Source: Treponema socranskii subsp. paredis ATCC 35535
GTDB lineage: Bacteria; Spirochaetota; Spirochaetia; Treponematales; Treponemataceae
Direction: 5' to 3'
Length of the DNA: 64,000 bases
NCBI GenBank assembly: GCA_000413015.1
Contig: KE332515.1
Span: 1 to 64,000 of the forward strand
The notes under the pieces are model-generated. The model saw nothing but the letters and a program-made list of their open reading frames with translations. It was not told where the DNA came from and made no database searches. Shown here piece by piece: positions 57,480-64,000 of the stretch. Made by a program: the position numbers and the translations under genes. Each line of letters begins with the position of its first letter. Position 1 is the stretch's first letter.

Positions 57480-58976
57480 ATGAAAACAGTACAGACAGAA
57501 ATCGGCAGAGTATATGCGGATATAGTCGGAAAAACGGAAGAAGGCAGGACAGTGTATTCTATATTGAGCGTGCCGTATGCACAAGGAAAAAGATTTGAAT
57601 ATGCAAAAATTCTTAATAAAAAAGACTATACACCGGAAACAGTAATTAACCGAACGGAGACAGTATGCTTTCCCCAGAGAAAATATCCGCTGTTTTTAAA
57701 TATTTTAATGAAACATCATATGCTGCGTCCGGAATTTCAACCGTTAAAAGATACCCAAACGGAAAATGCATTTGTAGTAAACATATGGGCGCCTGACAAT
57801 TTTACGAAAAAGAAACCGGTGCTTGTATTTTTACACGGCGGAGGAGAAGGATCGGGAACGGTTCCGATATACACAATGGCGCATATTGCCGAGCAAGGTA
57901 TTGTAGCGGTTACAATTACTTATCGAATAGGAAACTTCGGCTATATGCCTGTTTTTGAAAAAGGAGAAGTAAGAGGGTCGCTTTCCTACCTTGATCAGCA
58001 AGCAGCTTTAACTTGGATTCATAATAATATCAACTCATTCGGCGGAGATAATACAAACATTACACTTATGGGGCATTGCGGAGGCGCAGTCGCAGCCCTG
58101 TATCATTATTTAAATCCGCTGAGTAATAAACTGTTTCATAAACTCATGCTTTGTGCGGGAAATGTCCCGATACTGTCTGAATATGATTTCGCAAAAAATG
58201 AATATGAAAAAATGCTGTCAAAAAATCATTTAAACGGACTTGAAGACCTGAAAAAATTGTCGGCTAAAAAATTGATGAAACTAAAAGGAGGTCAAAATGA
58301 TATCATTGACGGTAAGTTTTTTACAGAGCACCCGATGAATCTGTTGGAACGAGGATCATTCCCTTGTATGCCGGTACTGATAGGGTCAAATAAAGATGAA
58401 TTTTCCATGATTGAATTACCGATGTACTACAAAGCCCTTGGAATTACAAAGAACAAAGAACATTTAAAAGAATTTCTGTTGAAAAAATACGGAGAATTTG
58501 CAGATTCTCTTGAATCCGAACTAAAACCGGAAGCAAACGGAATCGTAGACTTACAAATTCAAATCATGGAGTTGCTTGTATTTCACTCAAGTACACTGTT
58601 CCTCATGGAAAAAATCGGAGAAAAATCTCCCGTATACGGATATAGAATGAATTATATTCCTAATCTATATAATGGACTTCGCGGCTCATATCATGGGGCG
58701 GAACTTGCATTTTTCTTCGGCACCATAGATAACATGAATATACACATTACCGATGAAAATAAGGCTGCCGTTATTGCAATTCAAAAGGATTGGATACAGT
58801 TTATTAAGTTCGGCAAGATAGAAGGGCGTCCGCTTTTTAATGAAACCGGAAAAATTACAGAATATGATAAAGATATCAAAACCATACCGTTTCCGCATGC
58901 AAATCTTATTCACCATATTCAAAAGAGCGGTATTGCCGATAAGCTCAGAAAAGAATATATACAGAACCGTAGATAA
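57480..58976 (+). CDS. Type B carboxylesterase-like protein with Cys nucleophile
   Basis: A 498-residue alpha/beta hydrolase of the PnbA/cholinesterase family. HGGGEGSG at 119-126 is the oxyanion hole and SYHGAELAFFFG carries the catalytic His (H405). The nucleophile elbow, normally GESAG, reads GHCGG with C200 in place of Ser; an acidic residue is present at NKDEFSM. The protein is therefore either a Cys-type hydrolase or inactive. There is no signal peptide. GGAG lies just before the ATG. It sits between the two copies of the DUF1722/glycosylase pair. Confidence 0.87.
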   Translation: MKTVQTEIGRVYADIVGKTEEGRTVYSILSVPYAQGKRFEYAKILNKKDYTPETVINRTETVCFPQRKYPLFLNILMKHHMLRPEFQPLKDTQTENAFVVNIWAPDNFTKKKPVLVFLHGGGEGSGTVPIYTMAHIAEQGIVAVTITYRIGNFGYMPVFEKGEVRGSLSYLDQQAALTWIHNNINSFGGDNTNITLMGHCGGAVAALYHYLNPLSNKLFHKLMLCAGNVPILSEYDFAKNEYEKMLSKNHLNGLEDLKKLSAKKLMKLKGGQNDIIDGKFFTEHPMNLLERGSFPCMPVLIGSNKDEFSMIELPMYYKALGITKNKEHLKEFLLKKYGEFADSLESELKPEANGIVDLQIQIMELLVFHSSTLFLMEKIGEKSPVYGYRMNYIPNLYNGLRGSYHGAELAFFFGTIDNMNIHITDENKAAVIAIQKDWIQFIKFGKIEGRPLFNETGKITEYDKDIKTIPFPHANLIHHIQKSGIADKLRKEYIQNRR

Positions 58977-59071
58977 GTTTCCGTAAAAATAACAGAAAGG
59001 CATTGTGAAAAAATTATACAGCTCATAAAGAACTGAGCGAAGGGGAATATAAAAGAGGTTGTATGGTTTAA

Positions 59072-59395
59072 AGCACTGTTAAAGTTTTCTCTCGGCGTGG
59101 TGGCCAGGAGAATGCCTTCTTATCACGAACGGTTGAAGTCCAAAAGGGGCAAAAGGTCGTTGATACCGGATTGTATGGGATTGTTCGCCATCCTATGTAT
59201 ACCATAACGATTTTTTTATTTCTGTCGATGCCTTTGGTGCTGGGTTCTCTTATCTCTTTTGTCGTTTTTCTTGCATATCCTGTCATTATTGCAAAAAGAA
59301 TTATAAACGAAGAAGCAGTGCTTGAAAAAGATTTAGACGGATACACCGAATATAAAAAGAAGGTAAAATACAAAATCATTCCGTATATTTGGTGA
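59072..59395 (+). pseudogene. Isoprenylcysteine methyltransferase-like gene, 5' truncated
   Basis: The frame opens after a stop at 59069 without a proper start and encodes NAFLSRTVEVQKGQKVVDTG, then LYGIVRHPMYTITIFLFLSM and TEYKKKVKYKIIPYIW. This is the C-terminal two thirds of an ICMT/DUF1295-like membrane methyltransferase, with the RHPMY motif that binds SAM. The first helices are missing. The sequence before it contains no such helices in another frame, so a deletion is more likely than a frameshift. Confidence 0.75.
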
Positions 59396-59440
59396 GTACT
59401 GATTTTACCGTACGGAGCTTGTTAGGAAAAATCGAATATA

Positions 59441-59600
59441 TTGTCCTGTATGTAAATAGACTGAATGATTTTGTATAAAAAATGTCGCTGAAAAACAAAC
59501 GAAGTGGAGGAATGGAGCGAAAGCGGAACAGCGGACGTAGCGGCCCGAACGCAGTGAGGGAAACCTCCGGAGAAAAAAATGACGAACAATGACTTTCTTT
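59441..59600. other. Intergenic GC-rich element
   Basis: No gene is supported. GTGGAGG near 59505 and CCTCC near 59564 could pair and enclose repeated short motifs of the type AGCGGAAC/AGCGGACGTAGCGG. CCCGAACGCAGTGAGG at 59544-59559 resembles 46625-46640, so it may belong to a dispersed element family. Confidence 0.45.
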
Positions 59601-59621
59601 TTATAGCGGAGCCCCACAATA

Positions 59622-59987
59622 CTAATCCAAATGAATTCCCTTGGTTTCCAAATTTTTGAGACACTCGCGATAATAGCAATCATCATGTTCGGTATATATG
59701 GGGTTGAGTACTTCAATGACCGCTAAATTATTATATGCCGGACTTTTTCTGCCGCGATAGTCTTTGTCCGACCACTCGGGGCTGACCCTGTAGCCTCGCC
59801 GATTCATCTCTGCCATAATGAGCCGGTGATAACAATAAAGCAGATAGGGTGAATAACGGAAAACATAATTGACAGTTGCATGCTGCCTGCCCCAGCCGTT
59901 TCCGCGCAAGGCACAACACTCCCTATGTTGTCCCAACAGTTGTTGACGCGGGAGTTCGCTGATCATATCTTGATGCCACAGTCTCAT
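59622..59987 (-). CDS. Pyrimidine-dimer DNA glycosylase-like protein, copy 2
   Basis: A 121-residue protein that differs from the copy at 56485-56850 at only a few residues (for example VFRYSPYLLYCYHRL for VFNYSPYLLYRYHRL). Both copies are intact and face the same way, 3.1 kb apart. The similarity begins at the stop codon and extends into the DUF1722 remnant upstream, so the two genes were copied together. Confidence 0.87.
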   Translation of the reverse strand: MRLWHQDMISELPRQQLLGQHRECCALRGNGWGRQHATVNYVFRYSPYLLYCYHRLIMAEMNRRGYRVSPEWSDKDYRGRKSPAYNNLAVIEVLNPIYTEHDDCYYRECLKNLETKGIHLD

Positions 59988-60075
59988 CCAAGTCTCTCAA
60001 TATATAACTTAGAGCAAAGTGCTCTTGTGCTGCCCAAAGTTTCCGATACTCTTTTACCCCATTCGATTTTCTCAT
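59923..60075 (-). pseudogene. DUF1722 remnant with internal deletion, copy 2
   Basis: The frame starts MRKSNGVKEYRKLWAAQEHF, matching the first residues of the intact DUF1722 protein, and then jumps to DLDETVASRYD, matching its last residues. About 95 codons in between are lost. The former stop TAG has become CAG, so the frame runs on into the glycosylase gene. Confidence 0.87.
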
Positions 60076-60168
60076 AACGTGCGGCAAACTGTCAATCGTT
60101 AGATAATCAGGCACACTTGTAATGATGCTGTGCAGCGTATACGCCGTATATTTTCAAAAGTCGCTGAA

Positions 60169-60197
60169 TTGCCGGAGAAAAAAAATCCCGCTATACT
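60169..60197 (+). promoter_or_regulatory. Putative promoter upstream of SirTM
   Basis: TTGCCG (60169-60174) lies 17 bases from TATACT (60192-60197). It could drive the 50-codon frame that starts seven bases later, or the SirTM gene at 60428 with a leader of about 225 bases. Confidence 0.45.
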
Positions 60198-60203
60198 TAG
60201 TGC

Positions 60204-60356
60204 ATGAGCTTTGCGGTTATTGTCGTTGATAACACCGCACAATACATCGCTAAAGTACATACCGTAGTACAGAGTAGTTTTTTTGTGCTATTTTTGTATA
60301 AGAAATACGGAGAAGTTCTGATGGATATTCATTTTAACAGGCTGACTGCAAAATGA
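60204..60356 (+). CDS. Possible small protein, 50 residues
   Basis: A short frame begins MSFAVIVVDNTAQYIAKVHT and ends HFNRLTAK. It starts six bases after a decent -10 box, as several other genes of this window do. No family is recognised. It may be a leaderless small gene, a remnant, or chance; the rest of the 313-base gap before SirTM holds nothing I can name. Confidence 0.25.
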   Translation: MSFAVIVVDNTAQYIAKVHTVVQSSFFVLFLYKKYGEVLMDIHFNRLTAK

Positions 60357-60427
60357 AAAAAAGAAAAGGTGAAAAAACAGTATGCCGGCTTGTTAAATTT
60401 TTATAGAAAAAGATTCAGGAAAGGATT

Positions 60428-61276
60428 ATGGAATTTGCAAATGAATTTTTGCCGCTCCTTGAGCGGCTGAACGAAGCGCTTTCGAAAGCGGATACGGTGC
60501 TCATCGGAGCGGGCGCGGGACTTTCAACTTCCGCAGGCTTCACCTATTCGGGCGAGCGTTTTGAAAAATATTTTTCGGACTTTCGCGCAAAGTACGGCTT
60601 TACCGATATGTATACGGGCGGTTTTTATCCGTTTAAAACGCTCGAAGAATTTTGGGCGTATTGGAGCCGCTACATTATGATAAACCGCTATACCGACGCG
60701 CCGAAACCGGTCTACGAAAATCTGCGCAAGCTTGCGGACGGTAAAAATTATTTTGTGCTGACGACGAATGTCGATCACTGCTTTCAAAAAGCGGGCTTTG
60801 ATAAGACGCGGCTCTTTTACACGCAGGGCGACTACGGTTTATGGCAGTGTTCCGTTCCCTGCCACGACAAAACCTACGACAACGAAGCGGCCGTCCGCAA
60901 AATGGTCGAAACGCAAAAAGACATGCGTATTCCGTCCGATTTGATTCCGTACTGTCCGAGATGCGGAAAACCTATGTCGATGAACCTTCGAAGCGATTCA
61001 ACATTCGTGGAAGACGAGGGTTGGCACCGAGCCTCCGAACGCTACGGCAATTTTATCGCGGCGCATAAAAACGAAAAAATCCTCTTTTTGGAATTGGGCG
61101 TCGGTTCGAATACGCCCGGCATTATCAAATATCCGTTTTGGCGCATGTGCGCCGACAACCCGCGTTCGCTTTACGCGTGCATCAATTACGGCGAAGCGCT
61201 CTGTCCCGACGAAATCCGCGAGCGCTCGATATGCATAGACGGCGACATCGCAAGCGTGCTGGAAAAGATGCGATGA
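60428..61276 (+). CDS. Class M sirtuin (SirTM), protein ADP-ribosyltransferase type
   Basis: A 282-residue Sir2-fold protein. IGAGAGLSTSAGFTYSGERF binds NAD+, and RYGFTDMYTGGFYPF-like sequence (KYGFTDMYTGGFYPFKTLEEFWAYWSRY) is diagnostic of class M. TTNVDHCF is present, but where deacetylating sirtuins have the catalytic His, this reads YTQGDYGLWQC, as in SirTMs. A four-Cys zinc knot follows (C141, C145, C176, C179). SirTMs modify lipoylated GcvH-like proteins and are paired with Zn-macrodomain hydrolases; one is encoded 9 kb upstream. No GcvH-L or lipoate ligase gene lies in the window. Confidence 0.94.
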   Translation: MEFANEFLPLLERLNEALSKADTVLIGAGAGLSTSAGFTYSGERFEKYFSDFRAKYGFTDMYTGGFYPFKTLEEFWAYWSRYIMINRYTDAPKPVYENLRKLADGKNYFVLTTNVDHCFQKAGFDKTRLFYTQGDYGLWQCSVPCHDKTYDNEAAVRKMVETQKDMRIPSDLIPYCPRCGKPMSMNLRSDSTFVEDEGWHRASERYGNFIAAHKNEKILFLELGVGSNTPGIIKYPFWRMCADNPRSLYACINYGEALCPDEIRERSICIDGDIASVLEKMR

Positions 61277-61305
61277 TTGTGATACAGTGCGGTTCGGAGA
61301 AAAAT

Positions 61306-61905
61306 ATGGATAACGGAACGAAACAGGAATTCGGCGAGATCGCGCAAAACATCGCGCCCTACGGAATTATGATGGCGGTTTTCACTTTGTTCTATTCCGT
61401 TTGGTTTTGCTTCGCATGGGGCACGGTCGGCAGGGTTTTATTTGCGCTGACCGTCGCATACGGCGCGTACATCGTTTTTGCAAGCATAAAAAACATCAAA
61501 CACGCAAAACGTTTTAAAGCGGTGCCGTCCGAAGAGGGAAAAAAGATTGCAAAAAATATGGGCATTGTAAGCGCGATTAGTTATTCGGCGCTGACGGTTT
61601 TTGCCGTAACGCTCGCAGCCGTTCATCTTGTGAAATTGATTTTCCCTGCCGTAACTCTTATTATCGGCCTGCATTTTATTCCGCTCGGAAAAATCATGAA
61701 CAGAAAAATCGATTATTTTATCGCGCCTGTTCCGATCGTACTTTCGCTTGTGGCCTCGTATCTTGCTTTTACGACAGCAATGACATGGCCTGAAGTGTAC
61801 GCGGTGGCGGGGATCGGCGGGGCATGTGCGACGATGATTTACGGCGCGTATATGCTGTATGCGTACAAAAAAGTTGCGCACGAATACGGCACGGAATATA
61901 CTTAA
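61306..61905 (+). CDS. Hypothetical membrane protein
   Basis: A 199-residue protein with about six helices (APYGIMMAVFTLFYSVWFCF, then VLFALTVAYGAYIVFASI, and four more) and cytoplasmic basic loops (KNIKHAKRFKAVPSEEGKK). GGAG lies seven bases before the ATG at 61306. It follows SirTM by 29 bases and may be read with it. No family is recognised. About 85 bases of its middle are found again, decayed, at 62626-62711. Confidence 0.7.
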   Translation: MDNGTKQEFGEIAQNIAPYGIMMAVFTLFYSVWFCFAWGTVGRVLFALTVAYGAYIVFASIKNIKHAKRFKAVPSEEGKKIAKNMGIVSAISYSALTVFAVTLAAVHLVKLIFPAVTLIIGLHFIPLGKIMNRKIDYFIAPVPIVLSLVASYLAFTTAMTWPEVYAVAGIGGACATMIYGAYMLYAYKKVAHEYGTEYT

Positions 61906-61980
61906 GAAATTCCCGTGCGCGAATTTCAGATTTTCTTTTATAATTGATATTTTCTGCAAAAGTTTTTATGGGAGAAATTT

Positions 61981-62628
61981 ATGAACGGATTTGTTTTAGT
62001 GGCAATAAAATTATTAATCGGTTTTTTTGCTTTTACTATGATAATAAATATTTCGGGAAAAGGAAATTTGGCTCCTTCTTCCGCCAGTGATCAAGTGCAA
62101 AATTACGTGCTCGGCGGTATTATCGGAGGCGTGATTTATAACAATAATATTCGATTATTGGATTATATAGGCGTTTTATGTATTTGGAGTACGCTTGTAT
62201 TGATATTAAAATGGATCAAAACGCATAATGTGAAAGCAAAACAGGTCTTGGACGGAAAAGCATTAATAATTATTAATAATGGAAAAATCAATATTGAAAA
62301 TTGTGAAAAAGCGGGTTTATCCGCTCATGATATAGCTTTTAAACTTCGAACAAAAAACGTTTATTCAACAAAAGATGTAAAACGAGCGGTCGTGGTGCAA
62401 AACGGTCAATTGATCATTATACTTCCGGGAGAAGAAAATCCGAAATTTCCGCTGATAACGGACGGGCAGCTGCAAACGGATATTTTAGACATAATAGGCA
62501 AGGATGAGGAATGGCTGATTGAAGAAATTAAAAAGCAGGGATTAAATAAATACAGCGATATATTTTTGGGAGAATATGTGGACGGCAAGCTGAGGCTGAC
62601 AGCATATCAGTCCAAACAAGACAAATAA
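61981..62628 (+). CDS. DUF421 (YetF/YcaP-type) membrane protein
   Basis: A 215-residue protein with three helices near the N terminus and the DUF421 cytoplasmic domain: LDGKALIIINNGKINIENCEKAGLSAHDIAFKLRTKNVYSTKDVKRAVVVQNGQLII. YetF-type proteins are linked to spore or envelope physiology in Firmicutes, but with no set activity. TGGGAG-type ribosome site lies before the ATG. It is flanked by the full-length unknown membrane gene and the decayed fragment of that gene. Confidence 0.9.
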   Translation: MNGFVLVAIKLLIGFFAFTMIINISGKGNLAPSSASDQVQNYVLGGIIGGVIYNNNIRLLDYIGVLCIWSTLVLILKWIKTHNVKAKQVLDGKALIIINNGKINIENCEKAGLSAHDIAFKLRTKNVYSTKDVKRAVVVQNGQLIIILPGEENPKFPLITDGQLQTDILDIIGKDEEWLIEEIKKQGLNKYSDIFLGEYVDGKLRLTAYQSKQDK

Positions 62629-62711
62629 AAGATTGCAAAAACATGCGCATTGAGGCACCGATTAGTTATTCGGTGCCGCCGGTTTTTGCCGCAATATTCG
62701 AAGCGGTTCAT
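62626..62711 (+). pseudogene. Decayed fragment of the neighbouring membrane protein gene
   Basis: AAGATTGCAAAAACATG, GATTAGTTATTCGG and GTTTTTGCCG line up, in order, with 61544-61625 of the upstream gene (encoding KKIAKNMGIVSAISYSAL). Differences break the reading frame. The copy and its source enclose the DUF421 gene, as the macrodomain copy and its source enclose the DUF523 gene. Confidence 0.8.
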
Positions 62712-62722
62712 TGCCCTGATTT

Positions 62723-63658
62723 TCAGTTTTCTTTTATATACGCATAAATAATTTTGCGCGTTTCTTTTGCTTCGGGAAGCCAGCCCGCGGCGGCCCACGT
62801 GTGCATCATGCCTTCGCCGATATGAATTTCAAGCGTGACGCCGTCTTCTTTGCATTTTTGCTTAAAAGCATCGAGTTCGGCATAATAGATTTCGTCCGTT
62901 CCGTAAAAGGCCGCAATGCGCGGAAACCCTTTCCAGCTGTATGAAACGGAATTCCCCAAAAAACCGAGCGCTCCGCACAGCGACATCATCTTTGATGCGG
63001 CTTCGACATATTCTGCGGTAAACATCGCATCTTTTTTTGCGATGCGCTTCATATCGTCAAGCTGTGCGGTTGTCGGCGGCATTTGGATCGTAGCCGAAAA
63101 CGGAATGAGTTTGCCCGGAAGCGGAAGGCCGAGTTTTTGTTCGGTAATGTATGTACAAATGTCGAGGCACAAAGAGCCGCCGGATGACAGGCCGAAAAAG
63201 GCGATGTCTTTCGCCTCATATGCGCCGAGCGCTTCTTTATAAACGTCGATAATCGATTCGATAAGTTCTTTTCCCGTCGTTTCGGGAAAAAGCTTATACC
63301 ACACAATCCACACGTCGGCTCCCGTTTGATCGGCCATATCCTGGGCAAAATCGAAATCGCCGGCATCGCCGGACATAACAAAGCCGCCTCCGAAAAAGTA
63401 CAGCACGAGTTTTTTTTGCGCACCCGCACCGCCGCTTTTTTTATGCCGGCTGTGAACGGTATAATACGGAATTCCGCCTGCCGTTTTTTCATCGAAGTCG
63501 TATTTTTTGTGAAGATCCGAAAGCGGTAATTTCTTTTTTTGCTGCGCCTTATATTGTTCTTTAAGAAATTTTTCAGGATCGGAAGCGGCCTTTTTCATCA
63601 TCGGGCGCACAAGGCTTTTAAATAAAAATTTCGTAAGCGTATATCGAATGCTTGCCAT
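62723..63658 (-). CDS. Alpha/beta hydrolase (hormone-sensitive lipase-like)
   Basis: A 311-residue hydrolase. LYFFGGGFVMSG stands for the HGGG oxyanion motif, with Phe in place of His; FGLSSGGSLCLD is the nucleophile elbow GxSxG with an intact Ser, and GEGMMHTWAAAGW carries the catalytic His. An Asp lies in FYGTDEIYYAEL. It resembles the esterase group beside lipases of the HSL family; substrate unknown. It is convergent with the DUF421 region. Confidence 0.88.
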   Translation of the reverse strand: MASIRYTLTKFLFKSLVRPMMKKAASDPEKFLKEQYKAQQKKKLPLSDLHKKYDFDEKTAGGIPYYTVHSRHKKSGGAGAQKKLVLYFFGGGFVMSGDAGDFDFAQDMADQTGADVWIVWYKLFPETTGKELIESIIDVYKEALGAYEAKDIAFFGLSSGGSLCLDICTYITEQKLGLPLPGKLIPFSATIQMPPTTAQLDDMKRIAKKDAMFTAEYVEAASKMMSLCGALGFLGNSVSYSWKGFPRIAAFYGTDEIYYAELDAFKQKCKEDGVTLEIHIGEGMMHTWAAAGWLPEAKETRKIIYAYIKEN

Positions 63659-63776
63659 ATCGAAAGTTCCTTGCCGAATTTTCCGTTAATTAGTTTTAGC
63701 TAACTCAGTATAGCGCAATGCGGTTTTTTGCTCAATAATTTCCGCAGTTCGGATTTGCTCCGGTAAATCGGGCGGC

Positions 63777-64000
63777 GAAAAACGGCCGAGCCGTTTTTCT
63801 TTTATCAATACGCTCGCGATTTCTCCGCATTGCTCGAAATCGCTTGATGAAGTCGAAAGGCGAAAAACGCCTGCGGCGTTTTTCTTTCATAGGAGACGCG
63901 CATAATTCCTGCGCGGGGAACTTCGCGCTTCGCGCTCGTTGCAAGTCGCGCACTGCTCGGATTTGGTTGATGAAGTCTGGAGTTGAAAAACGCTTGACGC
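63777..64000. repeat. Repeated hairpins with a common A5/T5 frame
   Basis: GAAAAACGGC-CGA-GCCGTTTTTC (63777-63799) and GAAAAACGCC-TGC-GGCGTTTTTC (63862-63884) share the outer arm and differ at the top of the stem. A third, GAAAAACGC followed by TTGACGC, is cut by the window edge. The last two sit in 123-bp-spaced direct repeats that share TTGATGAAGTC (63844-63854 and 63967-63977) and CATTGCTCG/CACTGCTCG. No gene is visible between 63659 and 64000. Confidence 0.75.

Noticed and set aside
51830-60120. Insertion sequence or prophage carrying the accessory genes
   Set aside because: No transposase, integrase, terminal inverted repeats or phage structural gene is visible; the region is better described as a patchwork of acquired and duplicated genes.
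60204-60356. Remnant of a priA-like gene start
   Set aside because: The first residues vaguely recall PriA openings, but the likeness is too short and the rest does not follow the family, so only a possible small ORF is listed.

Overview
The window looks like the chromosome of a mid-GC spirochaete of the genus Treponema. The case rests on a bacterial V/A-type ATPase operon in place of an F-type one, two PtsN-like PTS IIA proteins without a sugar permease, a lone Tp32/MetQ-type lipoprotein, an HtrA made as a lipoprotein, ComFB proteins, a long class II fructose-bisphosphate aldolase and spirochaete-style secreted proteins. Base composition is too high for T. denticola and suggests relatives of T. 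socranskii, T. maltophilum or T. lecithinolyticum; the species is inference.

Layout. 0-11 kb: a 5S rRNA closing an rRNA operon, then housekeeping genes (RluA-type pseudouridine synthase, HTH-PtsN, cytidine deaminase, MetQ, MnmA) mixed with secreted proteins, including a transglutaminase-like protein with a barrel-like tail and a degenerate M23 peptidase. 11.1-11.6 kb: a tRNA-Gly followed by a tandem array of ~202-bp units, each repeating the tRNA 3' end, its terminator and a 127-nt structured segment. 11.7-24 kb: threonine synthase, alanine racemase, a BrnT/BrnA toxin-antitoxin pair, FolC, a GtrB/GT-C/GtrA lipid-linked sugar transfer operon, a stand-alone aconitase and a ComFB fusion. 24-33 kb: a methylthioribose/5-deoxyribose salvage cluster (NhaC-type transporter, MtnK, MtnA, YoaD-like dehydrogenase, YoaC-like FGGY kinase, class II aldolase) divergent from a DeoR regulator and an iron alcohol dehydrogenase. 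33-35 kb: tRNA-Val and a small AT-rich island of unknown membrane and lipoprotein genes. 35-46.6 kb: secG, ptsN and a complete V-type ATPase operon (G/H, C, I, K, F, E, A, B, D), then a Usp protein, a DnaJ-domain protein and methionine aminopeptidase. 46.9-51 kb: HtrA, a membrane protein, two copies of a modular hairpin element and fructose-bisphosphate aldolase. 51-64 kb: a patchwork accessory region holding a Zn-macrodomain protein and a class M sirtuin (SirTM) about 9 kb apart, separated by DUF523, acetyltransferases, a CPBP protease, a duplicated DUF1722/pyrimidine-dimer-glycosylase pair, a carboxylesterase with Cys in place of Ser, and several gene fragments that are partial copies of neighbouring genes.

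Genes that act together: MtnK, MtnA and the class II aldolase would turn methylthioribose (or 5-deoxyribose) into DHAP plus a short aldehyde that the divergent alcohol dehydrogenase could reduce. The nine ATPase genes make one rotary machine. SirTM and the Zn-macrodomain protein are known as ADP-ribosylation writer and eraser in other bacteria. The most unusual signals are non-coding: the tRNA-Gly array with GGA-loop hairpins resembling CsrA sites, and the covarying hairpin modules at 49.3-49.6 kb. Several genes (alr, deoR-like, DUF488, HTH-ptsN, GT2) have promoter -10 boxes so close to their start codons that leaderless mRNAs are likely.
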